Shown here: positions 20,528-29,343 of the stretch, in pieces
How the letters are laid out: every line of letters starts with the position of its first letter
Numbering within the stretch: the first letter of the stretch is position 1
NCBI GenBank assembly: GCA_019635755.1
Contig: JAHBYW010000001.1
Location: forward strand, 62,001-126,000
Source: Rhizobiaceae bacterium
Lineage (GTDB): Bacteria > Pseudomonadota > Alphaproteobacteria > Rhizobiales > Rhizobiaceae
DNA: 64,000 nt
Reading direction: 5' to 3'
Notes under the pieces: model-generated
Databases searched by the model: none
What the model was told of the DNA's origin: nothing
Seen by the model: only the letters and a program-made list of their open reading frames with translations
Position numbers and translations under genes: made by a program

Positions 20528-22348
20528 CTACAGGATGAAGTCGCCCTTCGACATGGTCGCAAGCCCGACCCGGATTTCGAAGTCGGCACGCCCGTCGCCG
20601 TTGACGTCCGCCTGGACGACGCCCTTGGAATAGCGCAGTTCGCCCGCGGCCTTGCTGAATGCGGCAGCGCCGATGAAATTGAAGGCTTGGTTGCCGCCCG
20701 CCTTGGTACTGGCGTCGATGTCGCGCAGGTCGATCTTGTCCTGACCCCGCTTGAAGTCGCGGATCTGGTCTCGTGCCGCACCGGCGCGGCTCTCCGCGAC
20801 CGTGTTGAAGTCGAAGCGGTCACGGCCGAGCCCGCCGGCGAGCAGGTCGCGGCCCAGCCCGCCGGCCAGCACGTCGTTGCCGGCGCCGCCGGCAAGCGTG
20901 TCGTTGCCCGCACCGCCACGCAGATCGTCGACGAGGCGCGACCCGGTCAGAGTGTCGTTGCCGGCCCCGCCGTCGATGAAGGGAAGGCGCGTCATCGCGG
21001 TCAAGCCGCCGAGGTCGATCCGGTCGGCGCCGCGTGTTCCCAGGAGCCCCTTGCCGTTGCCGATCCACTGCTCGATCGACGCCGCGGACGCCGAGAACGC
21101 CGACAACGCGGCGGACGCCGCGCCCATGACCTCGATCCGGTCCGTGCCGGCGCCGCCCGCAAATGTGTCGCCCACGCCTTCCGTGCCGGCGATGCGGAAC
21201 GTGTCGTTTCCCGCCCCGCCGCCCATCACGTCGGCGCCGGCGCCGCCGATCAGGACGTCGTCGCCGCCCATTCCGCCCAATGTGTCGTTGCCGGCGAGGC
21301 CCGAGATGATGTCGCGATCGGAGCCGCCGGTCAGGATATCGTCGCCGGTTGTGCCAGTAATGATCTCGGGCGTAACGTTGCCCACGGCGATCGTGAGATC
21401 CTTCTCGAGGGTCGCGCCATGGGCATCGGTGACCCTCACCCTGATCTGATGTGTCTGCGCCGTCTCGAAGTCGATCAGTCTCCCGTTCGCCACGACGATC
21501 TGGGTTCCGACGAGGGCAAAACGGCCGCCCGCATCGTCGACGAGATCGAAATCCGCGGTATCGCCCAGCGCGAGGTCGTCGTCGGTTGCGCTCAGGTTGC
21601 CAACGGTCGTTCCGTCGGACGCGCCTTCCGTGACCGTCAGGCCCGAGAGTGCGATGTCCGTCGGTGCATCGTTCATGATGTCCGCGATCGAGAACGTCCC
21701 GTTCGAGAACTGGAACAGTTCGACGCCTGAGACGGTGTCGGTTCCATCCGGCGAACCGTCGCGCCGATCGGTGATCGTCAGCGTGCCGACGCCGGTAATC
21801 GTGTAGTCTTTCCACGCGCCGCGATAGATGGCCTTGTCCTGCGTGCCCGCGCCGCCGATCAGCGTGTCGTCGCCGGCGCCGCCGTCGAGCGTGTCATTGC
21901 CGGCGCCCCCATCCAGCGTGTCGTTGCCGTCCTCGCCGGACAGGACGTCGTTCGATGCACCGAACGGACTTCCGTCCTGGTTGTAGTTGGTGCGGATCGT
22001 GTCATTGCCGTCGCCACCTCGGATCGTCGCCACACCGACGTTTGCGAGCTGGAACGTGTCGTTCCCGGTGCCGCCGATGCCGATGAAGGCCGCAGCATGG
22101 AGGTAGACCTCGAAGCCGACGCTGTTGACTTCCGTCTGCTTGTTCTGGAGGGCGGCGACGAACGCGTTCCACTCGGTCAGGTTTGCGAACGGTCCCGTCG
22201 GCAGGCCGAGCCTGCCCGTGAACGCGCCGACCGCGTAGGTCACGTTGATGCCGCCGTCGTAGGCGTTCGGTGCGCCGAGCGGCGTAGCGACGAGCGCTAC
22301 ATCGCCCTCGCCCGAGCCCAGCACATAGCCTAGAACGATGTTGCTCAT
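20528..22348 (-). CDS. RTX-type calcium-binding protein with cadherin-like domain
   Basis: A 606-residue protein expected to leave the cell by type I secretion: no N-terminal signal, but a C-terminal tail ending in a hydrophobic DFIL after a strand-rich region. Layout: N-terminal unknown domain (~1-90), RTX nonapeptides GGxGxDxxx (~95-175), a cadherin-like domain (~225-325, NDAPTDIALSGLTVTEG and DFETAQTHQIRVRVTDAHG), then two more RTX blocks (~335-390 and ~460-510). The RTX repeats bind calcium outside the cell. I use the ATG at 22348 with GGGGG upstream; a GTG at 22357 is possible. No type I secretion genes are in the window. It might be an adhesin or surface protein; no catalytic motif was seen. 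Confidence 0.85.
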   Translation of the reverse strand: MSNIVLGYVLGSGEGDVALVATPLGAPNAYDGGINVTYAVGAFTGRLGLPTGPFANLTEWNAFVAALQNKQTEVNSVGFEVYLHAAAFIGIGGTGNDTFQLANVGVATIRGGDGNDTIRTNYNQDGSPFGASNDVLSGEDGNDTLDGGAGNDTLDGGAGDDTLIGGAGTQDKAIYRGAWKDYTITGVGTLTITDRRDGSPDGTDTVSGVELFQFSNGTFSIADIMNDAPTDIALSGLTVTEGASDGTTVGNLSATDDDLALGDTADFDLVDDAGGRFALVGTQIVVANGRLIDFETAQTHQIRVRVTDAHGATLEKDLTIAVGNVTPEIITGTTGDDILTGGSDRDIISGLAGNDTLGGMGGDDVLIGGAGADVMGGGAGNDTFRIAGTEGVGDTFAGGAGTDRIEVMGAASAALSAFSASAASIEQWIGNGKGLLGTRGADRIDLGGLTAMTRLPFIDGGAGNDTLTGSRLVDDLRGGAGNDTLAGGAGNDVLAGGLGRDLLAGGLGRDRFDFNTVAESRAGAARDQIRDFKRGQDKIDLRDIDASTKAGGNQAFNFIGAAAFSKAAGELRYSKGVVQADVNGDGRADFEIRVGLATMSKGDFIL

Positions 22349-22456
22349 GGCATTCACCCCCGCTGCCCCAGGGGAACATAGTTAACTGATTAATCCACTC
22401 GCGCAACATCGAGCGCGGCAGAAGGCTTTCGTTGGTTAATGCGTGAAATGCGAGGC

Positions 22457-22533
22457 TGGCGATCCCGGCAGGGCTCGAACCTGCGACCCACAGCTTAGAA
22501 GGCTGTTGCTCTATCCAGCTGAGCTACGGGACC
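22457..22533 (-). tRNA. tRNA-Arg (anticodon UCU)
   Basis: A complete 77-nt cloverleaf. Acceptor GGTCCCG pairs with CGGGATC (one G-T), and the CCA is encoded at 22459-22457. The anticodon stem is ACAGC/GCTGT around the loop CTTCTAA, giving anticodon TCT, which reads AGA. The TTCGAGC loop is standard. It ends 17 bp before the NDUFS4-like gene and may be co-transcribed with it. Confidence 0.95.
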
Positions 22534-22549
22534 GTGAAGCGACCGGACG

Positions 22550-22855
22550 CTAGTGCGTCCAGGGCGTCTTGCGGTCATAGCGGAAATTGTCCGAGTAGGA
22601 AATCTGCCGCCGGCGCGCTTCCTTGGGCTCCTCGACCCGATAGGCGATGCCTTCCTTCTCCGCATAGGCGATCGCCTCCTCGCGCGTATCGAAGGCGAGC
22701 CTTATCTGGCTCCGCATGTCGCCGGAGGTCGTGTAGCCCATCAGCGGGTCGATCTTGCGTGCCTTCTCCGGCTCGAATTCGAGCACCCAATGGCCGGTCT
22801 TGGCCTTGCCGGACTGCATGGCGGTCTTTGCGGGGCTGAAGATTCGCGCTGACAT
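22550..22855 (-). CDS. Complex I accessory subunit, NDUFS4-like (ETC complex I subunit)
   Basis: A 101-residue protein of the NDUFS4 family (18-kDa accessory subunit of NADH:ubiquinone oxidoreductase), found in alphaproteobacteria and mitochondria. The recognisable pattern is MSARIFSPAKTAMQSGKAKT, then WVLEFEPEKARKIDPLMGYT, DTREEAIAYAEKEGIAYRV and the C-terminal YSDNFRYDRKTPWTH. It sits on the periphery of the hydrophilic arm and aids complex stability. It is not near a nuo operon here, which is usual for this gene. It lies between tRNA-Arg and a divergent FAD oxidoreductase. Confidence 0.93.
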   Translation of the reverse strand: MSARIFSPAKTAMQSGKAKTGHWVLEFEPEKARKIDPLMGYTTSGDMRSQIRLAFDTREEAIAYAEKEGIAYRVEEPKEARRRQISYSDNFRYDRKTPWTH

Positions 22856-23092
22856 GGCCTGTCTTTTCGTTGCTCGCTGACGGCATGTCCCGCAAATCGG
22901 CGCCGGCGTCAATCGCCTGCCGCCCGCAGCGGCCGACGGCCGCCGGAGCGTCGACCCTGAAGAGTCGTAGCAAGCGCCCCGTCCGCGCGTCCGTGCCCCG
23001 GCGCCTTGTCGCAAGGGAAGCTGCGTGATAGCGCAGGTGCATCTCCTCCGCGCGACGTTTTCACGCCAGCACCAACCAGTCCGGAAAGAAGC

Positions 23093-24463
23093 ATGGGCGA
23101 AAGGCTGTTGGACGCCGTCATCGTCGGCGGCGGACCTGCCGGTCTCAGCGCCGCGCTGGAACTCAGGGATCGGGACATCCTGCTCCTCGAGGCGAGTTCC
23201 CGGCTGGGCGGCCGCCTTCGCTCCGAACCCCGCGGACCGTACTGGCTGAACCTCGGCGGACACCTGCTCCCACCGGCCGGATCGCGCATCCGCGCGATGC
23301 TCGACACGCTCGGACTGACGGTCGTCCCCATCCCAGGCAAGAAGCTCGCGATCTGCCTGGACGGTACCGTCCATGCGCCGGAGCACGCTGGGGCGCTGCC
23401 GTTCATCCTCCCGCTCAGCCTTTCCGGGCGGGTGTCGATGGCGCGCGTGGGCCTCAGGCTCATGCGCGCGGCGCGCGGCTGGCGCCGGGCGCTGGCCGTC
23501 GTGCCCGGCGAATCCGCCACGGCGCGGCGCGAGAGGCTCGCGCAGTTCCTGTCCGACCGCTCCTTCCGCGACCTGATCGGCCCCGTCTCCGGGCGGGTCG
23601 ATGCGATCTTCGCGGCGGCGGGCCGCCGCGCCGCGGTCGAGATCGACGAGCAGGCCGCGGGCGTCGGCGTGTCCCTGTTCGGCGCCGTCTGGGGCGGTCG
23701 CGGCGGCCCCCAGGCGATCAATCTCGACGGCGGGTCGGGACGGCTGGCGGAAGCGGTCGCGAAAGCGGTCGGCCCGCGGCACATCCGCCTCGGCGCCGAG
23801 GTCGTCGAGGTCGCCGCCAGCGGCGGGCAGGTCCGCGTCTCGTATCGGCGGGAAGGCACGGTCGAGACGGTGACCGCACGCCATGCGATCGTGGCGGTGC
23901 CGGCCTTCGTCGCCGCGCGGATCGTGACGGCCTTGCCTGACCGGCTCCGCACGACGCTGCAGACTGTCCAGTACGGGCCGTTCGTCTCGCTGGGCATTCT
24001 CACGCGGGAGGCGTCGCCGATGCCGTGGGACGACCTCTACGCCGTGGTGTTCCCCGAAGCGTCCTTCGACATGTTCTTCAACCACGCGAACCCGCTGCGG
24101 ACCGGCGGCACGCGACAGCCGGGCGGCAGCCTGATGGTCTATGCTGGGGGCCGCAAGGCGCGCGACCTGCTCGAGCGGACCGACGCGGAGATCGAGGCGC
24201 TGTTCCTCGCCGATCTGCGGCGCGCCTTTCCGCAGATCGAAGGCATCGTGGCGGAGACGCAGGTCGCCAAATGGAACCCCGGGAACGCCAGCCGTTCGGT
24301 GGGCTTCCGCTTCGATGCGATGATCGACTACTGCGCGCGGGCCGACACCGCGATCCACTTCGCCGGCGACTATTTTGCCGAGATCGGCAGCATGGAGACC
24401 GCCGCCAGTTCCGCGCACGAGGCGGCGCTGAAGGTGCGCGCGCAGCTGCCGCATTCTTCGTGA
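23093..24463 (+). CDS. FAD-dependent oxidoreductase (amine oxidase / protoporphyrinogen oxidase-like)
   Basis: A 456-residue flavoprotein. The N-terminal dinucleotide-binding motif is DAVIVGGGPAGLSAALEL, followed by LLEASSRLGGRLRSE. The C-terminal FAD site is HFAGDYFAEIGSMETAASSA. This is the layout of the amine oxidase / phytoene desaturase / HemY superfamily. The ATG at 23093 has GGAAAGAAG just upstream. The substrate is unknown. It is monocistronic, between a divergent NDUFS4-like gene and a convergent tRNA-Pro. True HemY activity cannot be claimed from sequence. Confidence 0.82.
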   Translation: MGERLLDAVIVGGGPAGLSAALELRDRDILLLEASSRLGGRLRSEPRGPYWLNLGGHLLPPAGSRIRAMLDTLGLTVVPIPGKKLAICLDGTVHAPEHAGALPFILPLSLSGRVSMARVGLRLMRAARGWRRALAVVPGESATARRERLAQFLSDRSFRDLIGPVSGRVDAIFAAAGRRAAVEIDEQAAGVGVSLFGAVWGGRGGPQAINLDGGSGRLAEAVAKAVGPRHIRLGAEVVEVAASGGQVRVSYRREGTVETVTARHAIVAVPAFVAARIVTALPDRLRTTLQTVQYGPFVSLGILTREASPMPWDDLYAVVFPEASFDMFFNHANPLRTGGTRQPGGSLMVYAGGRKARDLLERTDAEIEALFLADLRRAFPQIEGIVAETQVAKWNPGNASRSVGFRFDAMIDYCARADTAIHFAGDYFAEIGSMETAASSAHEAALKVRAQLPHSS

Positions 24464-24487
24464 TGGAGGGGGCTCGCAGGCGGAACA

Positions 24488-24564
24488 TGGTCGGAGTGGC
24501 AGGATTCGAACCTGCGACCCCCTGATCCCAAATCAGGTGCGCTACCAGGCTGCGCTACACTCCG
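24488..24564 (-). tRNA. tRNA-Pro (anticodon UGG)
   Basis: A complete 77-nt tRNA. Acceptor CGGAGTG pairs with CACTCCG, and the CCA is encoded at 24490-24488. The anticodon stem is CCTGA/TCAGG around the loop TTTGGGA, giving TGG, which reads CCA and probably the other CCN codons. The TTCGAAT loop is standard. Flanks show no integrase or duplicated 3' end, so there is no sign of use as an attachment site. Confidence 0.96.
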
Positions 24565-24880
24565 ACGCGGGCAGACACCTATAGTCTGGACTCTTCCGAG
24601 GCAAGGGCCGGCCGAGGCTAGGGCCGGCCGAGGCAGGGCCGACCGGGCACGCTGCGCTCCGTCCCGGGCCTCTCGAACAGACCGATGCGCGCGCCGTCAA
24701 TTCGCCACCATGCGGGCCGACACCAGCACCCGTGACGCAGGCGCCAGCCTCCGACGACCGGTCTTCGGCGGCGGCGCAAAAGAGGAGTCTTGCTTTCGCC
24801 ATTGCCCGTCCAAAGGACCGCGGTGACTGCAGGACGCGTCGCCGCGGCGGCCCGCAGGCCGCATGTTTGGAGAAAGCAAT
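24565..24880. other. 316-bp spacer between tRNA-Pro and VWA gene
   Basis: No gene found. It contains a 3-copy short GC repeat (24604-24647) and GC-rich sequence without a clear promoter match. The VWA gene's ribosome-binding site (GGAGAAAG) is at its right end, and the tRNA-Pro promoter should lie at its left end. Confidence 0.6.
24604..24647. repeat. Three tandem copies of a ~15-bp GC repeat
   Basis: AGGGCCGGCCGAGGCT (24604-24619), AGGGCCGGCCGAGGC (24620-24634) and AGGGCCGACCGGGC (24635-24648 region). The first two are near identical; the third has decayed. Each copy holds the palindrome GGCCGGCC or its remnant. It lies 40 bp from the 5' end of tRNA-Pro. Confidence 0.7.
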
Positions 24881-25567
24881 ATGAGCAAGAAACGGCTCTA
24901 CGCGCATGTCCTTCTCGACCGTTCCGGCTCGATGGAAGCCTGTCGTGACACCACGATCAGCGCCTTCAACGAGTATGTGAACTCGCTCAAGACCAATCCG
25001 GAGATCAGCGCCCGCATTTCACTGACCATTTTCGACGACCAGAGCATCGACCTCATCATCGACCGCCAGAAGGCGCGCGACGTGGTCGCGCTCACCAAGG
25101 AGGTGTACGTCCCGCGCGGCATGACGCCGCTCAACGATTCCATCGCCAAGACGGCCAACGCGATCGAGTCTGTGCCGCTCCGCGACGAGGAGCGCGTCAG
25201 CTTCGTCATCGTCACCGACGGGCTGGAGAACGCCAGCCGCGAATACAGCCGCGACGCCGTCCGCAAGCTCCTGGAGCGGCTGCAGGCGGAGAAGAACTGG
25301 CTGGTGCTCTATCTGGGCGCCAACCAGGACGCCTTTGCCGAAGGCGCGGCACGCGGCGTTGCGGCAGCGCAGTCCATGGACTTCGACGTACAGCGCATGC
25401 CGGCGGCGATGAGCGCCGTGCGTCGCAGCACGATGGCCTTTGCCGAGACGGCAAGCCGGACGCTCGCCGCGTTCACTCCCGGTGAGCGCGCGGCGGCGCT
25501 CAGCCAGCGCCGCGCCGCGGTCGAGAAGGCCCGGACGGAGGAAGAAGCGGCCAAGTCCGCGCGCTAG
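24881..25567 (+). CDS. VWA domain protein
   Basis: A 228-residue cytosolic von Willebrand A protein without signal peptide. The metal-site (MIDAS) motif DRSGSM is at residues ~12-17 (LLDRSGSMEACRDT), the conserved Thr is in PRGMTPLNDS near 85, and the third-loop Asp is in VIVTDGLENAS near 113. The C-terminal ~40 residues are charged and helical, possibly coiled. The ATG at 24881 has GGAGAAAG about 5 nt upstream. A strong terminator follows, so the gene is monocistronic. The partner protein is unknown; no MoxR-type ATPase is nearby. Confidence 0.87.
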   Translation: MSKKRLYAHVLLDRSGSMEACRDTTISAFNEYVNSLKTNPEISARISLTIFDDQSIDLIIDRQKARDVVALTKEVYVPRGMTPLNDSIAKTANAIESVPLRDEERVSFVIVTDGLENASREYSRDAVRKLLERLQAEKNWLVLYLGANQDAFAEGAARGVAAAQSMDFDVQRMPAAMSAVRRSTMAFAETASRTLAAFTPGERAAALSQRRAAVEKARTEEEAAKSAR

Positions 25568-25574
25568 ATGTCCT

Positions 25575-25597
25575 GCCGGGCCGCCATCCGGCCCGGC
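25575..25597. repeat. Hairpin after VWA gene (first of two)
   Basis: GCCGGGCCG-CCATC-CGGCCCGGC is a perfect 9-bp stem directly after the VWA stop. It has no T-run and precedes the true terminator at 25610-25637. Confidence 0.5.
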
Positions 25598-25609
25598 TGG
25601 CGCAATCGG

Positions 25610-25637
25610 GGGAGCGGCCGCCACGCCGCTCCCTTTT
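25610..25637 (+). terminator. Rho-independent terminator after VWA gene
   Basis: GGGAGCGGC-CGCCAC-GCCGCTCCC, a perfect 9-bp stem, is followed by TTTT. It sits between the VWA gene and the convergent hdaA gene. Confidence 0.85.
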
Positions 25638-25664
25638 CGTTCCGGGTGGCTGGCGCGGAGGCGG

Positions 25665-26357
25665 TCAGACGTCCAGTTCGGCCTGGCCCCGGTCCATCGC
25701 GTTCACCACGTCGCTCGCCATGCCGCGGGTGATCCGCGTCTTCTGTTCCAGCGCCGCACGGTCGAGCTTCTCGACGACGCGGATCGCGGTGGCCAACGAT
25801 CGCTCGATTCGGCGCACCAGGAACTGAACGACATGCGGCTCGACCTCGACCTGCCGGTCGGCGAACAGTTTGGTGATGACGCCGGCCAGCAGTTCGTCAT
25901 CCGGCTCGCGGATCTCGACCGTTGCGGCGGCCTTCAGCCGCGAGGCGAGGTCCGGGAGCTGCACGTTCCAGGCGAGAGGGAAACGCCGCGCCGCGATCAG
26001 CATGGTGGTGCCGGCCTCGCGCGCCGCGTTGATGGCGTGGAACAGCCCGTTTTCGTCCAGGCCGCCCTGGTCGGCGTCGTCGATGAAGACGTGGTCGGCG
26101 CCGCGCGTTCCCATGTCGAGCCGGCGCCGGTCGAGCGGCTGGGCGCCGGAGACCTCACGCCACACGGCGCCCAGATGCGACTTGCCGGCGCCCGCCGGCC
26201 CGGCAAGCACGACGACCGGGGTCGGCCAGTCCGGCCAGCGGTCGATCAGGGCGACCGCCTCGCGGTTGGCCGCCGCGACGACCAGGTCATCGCGCGTGCG
26301 GCTCTCGGCGACGCCGAGGGCGAGCGGAAGCTGGCGCGGCCTAGGACTTGCGGGCAT
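25665..26357 (-). CDS. hdaA: DnaA-related replication regulator HdaA
   Basis: A 230-residue DnaA-like AAA+ ATPase that works with the DNA polymerase sliding clamp to inactivate ATP-DnaA after initiation. The N-terminal clamp-binding peptide QLPLALG is at residues ~9-15. Walker A is GPAGAGKSHLG near 53, and Walker B is VFIDDAD near 90. There is no DnaA DNA-binding domain IV, as expected for Hda. The first 17 bp overlap the end of perM, so it is translationally coupled with the perM-like permease. This gene order is common in rhizobia. Confidence 0.9.
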   Translation of the reverse strand: MPASPRPRQLPLALGVAESRTRDDLVVAAANREAVALIDRWPDWPTPVVVLAGPAGAGKSHLGAVWREVSGAQPLDRRRLDMGTRGADHVFIDDADQGGLDENGLFHAINAAREAGTTMLIAARRFPLAWNVQLPDLASRLKAAATVEIREPDDELLAGVITKLFADRQVEVEPHVVQFLVRRIERSLATAIRVVEKLDRAALEQKTRITRGMASDVVNAMDRGQAELDV

Positions 26358-27546
26358 CGACGCGCGGCGCCCGCACGCGGCGCTTCACGACCGGCGGCGC
26401 CGGCTCCTCCGCGAGCGGCTCCTCGTCGTCCTTGTGGCCCCGGTAGAGCGGCGAGTCGAGATAGCGGTTGAGCGCGAAGCGCACGAGAACCGCGACTGCC
26501 GCAGCCGCCGGCACGGCGATCAGCAGGCCGACGAAACCGAACAGCGCGCCGAAGGCCAGCAGCGCGAACATCAGCCAGACGGGATGCAGGCCGACGCTCT
26601 TGCCGACCAGTCGCGGCTGAAGGATGTTGCCCTCGATGAACTGGCCGAGGAAGAACACCACTGCCACGGCGCCGATCATCGTGTAGTCCGGCCAGAACTG
26701 GACGAGCGCGACACCGACGGACAGGACGAGACCGACCAGCGACCCGACATAGGGGATGAAGCTGATCAGGCCGGCGAACAGGCCGATCAGGATGCCGAAA
26801 TTCAGCCCGACGACGGTCAGCCCGATGGCATAGAGGATGCCCAGTACGAGGCAGAGGGTGCCCTGCCCGCGCACGAAGCCGGCGGTTGCCGTGTTGATGT
26901 CCGTGGCGATCGCCCGCACCGTCTCGACATGGTCGCGCGGCACCCAGCTGTCGACCTTGGCGACCATGCGGTCCCAGTCGAGCAGCATGTAGAACGCGAC
27001 CACCGGCGTCACCACGAACAGGCCGGCGATGTTCACCAGAGCCACGCCGGAATTCCAGATCGACGTCATGATCGTCGTCAGGAAGCCGAAGCCCGAGGTC
27101 AGCAGCGAGTTCAGTCCCTCCTGCAGGTTCGCGGGGTCGACGCCGAAGCGGTCCTTGAGCCACTCGGGATCGATGCTGGTCACCAGCCCCTGCAGGCGCG
27201 TCAGGTAGTCCGGCAGGCGGCCGATGAAATCGTCAAGCTGGCTTGCCAGGATGGGGATCAGGATCACCAGGCCGAGCGACAGCGCGATGATGAAGCCGAT
27301 CAGGATCAGGCACGTCGCCATGAAGCGCGACAGCCCGACGCGCTGCAGCTTGTCGGCGACGGGATCGAGGAAATAAGCGAGCACCATGCCTGCCACGAAA
27401 GGCAGCAGGATCTCGCTGAACAGCCACAGGAAGAGGACCAGCAGGACGCCGCTGATCAGCCAGAAGCGAAGCTGCCTTCGGAAGGCCGCCGCAAGGGCCT
27501 CCTCGGCGGCGTCCCTATCGGTCCTCGGCTGCCTTGCCTTCGCCAT
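26341..27546 (-). CDS. AI-2E family transporter (PerM-like permease)
   Basis: A 401-residue inner-membrane protein with about 8 helices and the family's long central loop (DDFIGRLPDYLTRLQGLVTS) plus the conserved GLNFGILIGLFAGLISFIPY segment near 235. The C-terminal tail is highly basic. Members export varied small molecules or ions; the AI-2 name comes from one E. coli member and does not define this one. It overlaps the upstream phosphatidyltransferase gene by 32 bp and the downstream hdaA by 17 bp, so the three are read together. Confidence 0.9.
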   Translation of the reverse strand: MAKARQPRTDRDAAEEALAAAFRRQLRFWLISGVLLVLFLWLFSEILLPFVAGMVLAYFLDPVADKLQRVGLSRFMATCLILIGFIIALSLGLVILIPILASQLDDFIGRLPDYLTRLQGLVTSIDPEWLKDRFGVDPANLQEGLNSLLTSGFGFLTTIMTSIWNSGVALVNIAGLFVVTPVVAFYMLLDWDRMVAKVDSWVPRDHVETVRAIATDINTATAGFVRGQGTLCLVLGILYAIGLTVVGLNFGILIGLFAGLISFIPYVGSLVGLVLSVGVALVQFWPDYTMIGAVAVVFFLGQFIEGNILQPRLVGKSVGLHPVWLMFALLAFGALFGFVGLLIAVPAAAAVAVLVRFALNRYLDSPLYRGHKDDEEPLAEEPAPPVVKRRVRAPRVDARKS

Positions 27547-28078
27547 CGCTGTTCATATGCCTGAGCCAGCCGACGAGATAGGCCCCGGCGGAAGCGGCGG
27601 TCAAGAGGCCGCAGAGCAGGGTCAGCCAGTAGCGCAGCGTGTCAAACCCTGCCGAAAACGCCAGGTCCCCCAGCACCAGGCCCGCCACGACGATCTGCAC
27701 GGCCGTGTTCGCCTTGGAGACGAAGAGCGGCTTCATCGCCACCGGCCTGCCCATCACCGTCGACAGCAGCACCGCCCCGATGATCAGCGCGTCGCGCGAC
27801 ACCGCCGCGACCACCAGCCAGAGCGGAAGCTCGCCCATGTAGCCCAGCACGACGAACACGGTGACCAGGAGAAGCTTGTCCGCCGCGGGGTCGAGATAGG
27901 CGCCGAGTTCGGACCGCTGGCTCGGGAAGTGTCGCGCGATGAACCCGTCAACGCCGTCCGAGATGCCGGCGATCAGGAAGCAGGCGAAGGCGAGGTCGTA
28001 GCGCGCCGACAGGAGGGCGAAGACGACCGCCGGCACCAGAAAGAAGCGCAGGATCGTGATCATGTTGGGAACGGTCAC
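27515..28078 (-). CDS. CDP-alcohol phosphatidyltransferase (PgsA-like), purM-adjacent copy
   Basis: A 187-residue inner-membrane phospholipid synthase. The catalytic signature is complete at residues ~45-70: D-G-V-D-G-F-I-A-R, nine residues, G-x3-D-x3-D. I take the GTG at 28078 as start because AAGGAGG lies about 10 nt upstream and the first residues (VPNMITILRFFLVP) match the family N-terminus. The enzyme joins a CDP-activated lipid to an alcohol. Whether that is glycerol-3-phosphate or another alcohol is unclear; a second, pgsA-like copy lies at 45339. Confidence 0.88.
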   Translation of the reverse strand: MTVPNMITILRFFLVPAVVFALLSARYDLAFACFLIAGISDGVDGFIARHFPSQRSELGAYLDPAADKLLLVTVFVVLGYMGELPLWLVVAAVSRDALIIGAVLLSTVMGRPVAMKPLFVSKANTAVQIVVAGLVLGDLAFSAGFDTLRYWLTLLCGLLTAASAGAYLVGWLRHMNSDGEGKAAEDR

Positions 28079-28278
28079 GACGCGGGCCTCCTTCGCCTGT
28101 CGCGGGCATGGGTGATCAGGGCTAATTGGGCCAAAGCGCCGGTTCCCGCAAGGCTCCATCGCCGGCGGCGCGTCTGTCCACGGTTTTCCGCCGCACTGCG
28201 GGCGACCGGAGGCCGCAATTCCTTGCGGCGGGCCGCCGCTTCGTGCCAAGAGCCGCGAAGCGGTTCGGACGGCGGCGC

Positions 28279-29343
28279 ATGACCCACGGGAAGAACGGAC
28301 TGACCTATGCCGAGGCCGGTGTCAGCATCGACGCCGGCAACGCGATGGTCGAGAAGATCAAGCCGCTGGTGCGGGCGACGCGCCGGCCGGGCGCCGACGG
28401 CGAAATCGGCGGCTTCGGCGGCCTGTTCGACCTGAAGGCCGCGGGCTTCACCGACCCCGTGCTGGTGGCGGCGAATGACGGGGTCGGCACCAAGCTGATG
28501 GTCGCCATCGCGTCGGGCAAGCACGACACGATCGGCATCGACCTCGTCGCCATGTGCGTCAACGACATCGTCGTGCAGGGCGCCGAGCCGCTGTTCTTCC
28601 TCGATTATTTCGCCACCGGCAAGCTCGATCCCGAACAGGGCGTGGCGATCGTGTCCGGCATCGCCGAGGGCTGTCGCATGGCCGGCTGCGCGCTGATCGG
28701 CGGCGAGACGGCTGAGATGCCGGGCGTGTACCGGCCGGGCGACTACGACCTCGGCGGCTTCGCCGTCGGTGCCGCCGAGCGCGGCACCCTGCTGCCCACC
28801 GACGACGTGACCGAGGGCGACGTGCTGCTCGGCCTCGCCTCTTCGGGTCTGCACTCGAACGGCTTTTCGCTGGTCCGCCGCATCGTCGAACTGTCAGGGC
28901 TCGCCTGGGACGCGCCGGCACCCTTTGCGGACGGCGTCACGCTGGCCGAGGCGCTGCTCGAGCCGACGCGCATCTATGTGAAGTCGATCCTGAAGGCAAC
29001 GCGCGAGACGCATGGCATCAAGGCGCTGGCGCACATCACGGGTGGCGGCTTTCCCGACAACATCCCGCGCGTCCTGCCGGAGGCCTATTCGGCGGAACTC
29101 GACCTCGACGCGATCGACGTACCCCCTGTCTTTTCGTGGCTGGCTACGACGGGTGGCGTTGCCGCCGAGGAGATGATGCGCACCTTCAACTGCGGCATCG
29201 GCATGATCGCCGTGGTGGCGGCCGGTCAGGCCGCGCAGGTCGCGGCCGTCCTGCAGGAGGCCGGCGAGACCGTGACGCCGATCGGCCGCATCGTCCCGCG
29301 CCGCGATGCTGGGGTCATCTACCGCGGAGCGATCCGGCTATGA
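28279..29343 (+). CDS. purM: Phosphoribosylformylglycinamidine cyclo-ligase
   Basis: A 354-residue cytosolic enzyme of step 5 in purine synthesis: it closes the imidazole ring of AIR using ATP. Markers: [20 protein letters not shown] at the N-terminus, [14 protein letters not shown] (ATP and substrate), [29 protein letters not shown] near 150 and the C-terminal [13 protein letters not shown]. The ATG at 28279 starts the conserved sequence. The gene overlaps purN by 4 bp (ATGA at 29340). It is divergent from the phosphatidyltransferase, with a 200-bp spacer. Confidence 0.97.
   Translation: MTHGKNGLTYAEAGVSIDAGNAMVEKIKPLVRATRRPGADGEIGGFGGLFDLKAAGFTDPVLVAANDGVGTKLMVAIASGKHDTIGIDLVAMCVNDIVVQGAEPLFFLDYFATGKLDPEQGVAIVSGIAEGCRMAGCALIGGETAEMPGVYRPGDYDLGGFAVGAAERGTLLPTDDVTEGDVLLGLASSGLHSNGFSLVRRIVELSGLAWDAPAPFADGVTLAEALLEPTRIYVKSILKATRETHGIKALAHITGGGFPDNIPRVLPEAYSAELDLDAIDVPPVFSWLATTGGVAAEEMMRTFNCGIGMIAVVAAGQAAQVAAVLQEAGETVTPIGRIVPRRDAGVIYRGAIRL

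Noticed and set aside
22457-24564. Genomic island bounded by tRNA-Arg and tRNA-Pro
   Set aside because: Both tRNAs are intact, no integrase or direct repeat of a tRNA 3' end is present, and the genes between them are core-type with normal composition.
24565-24880. Small gene upstream of the VWA gene
   Set aside because: Open frames there are short, have poor starts and lie in repeat-rich GC sequence. I see no conserved protein feature.
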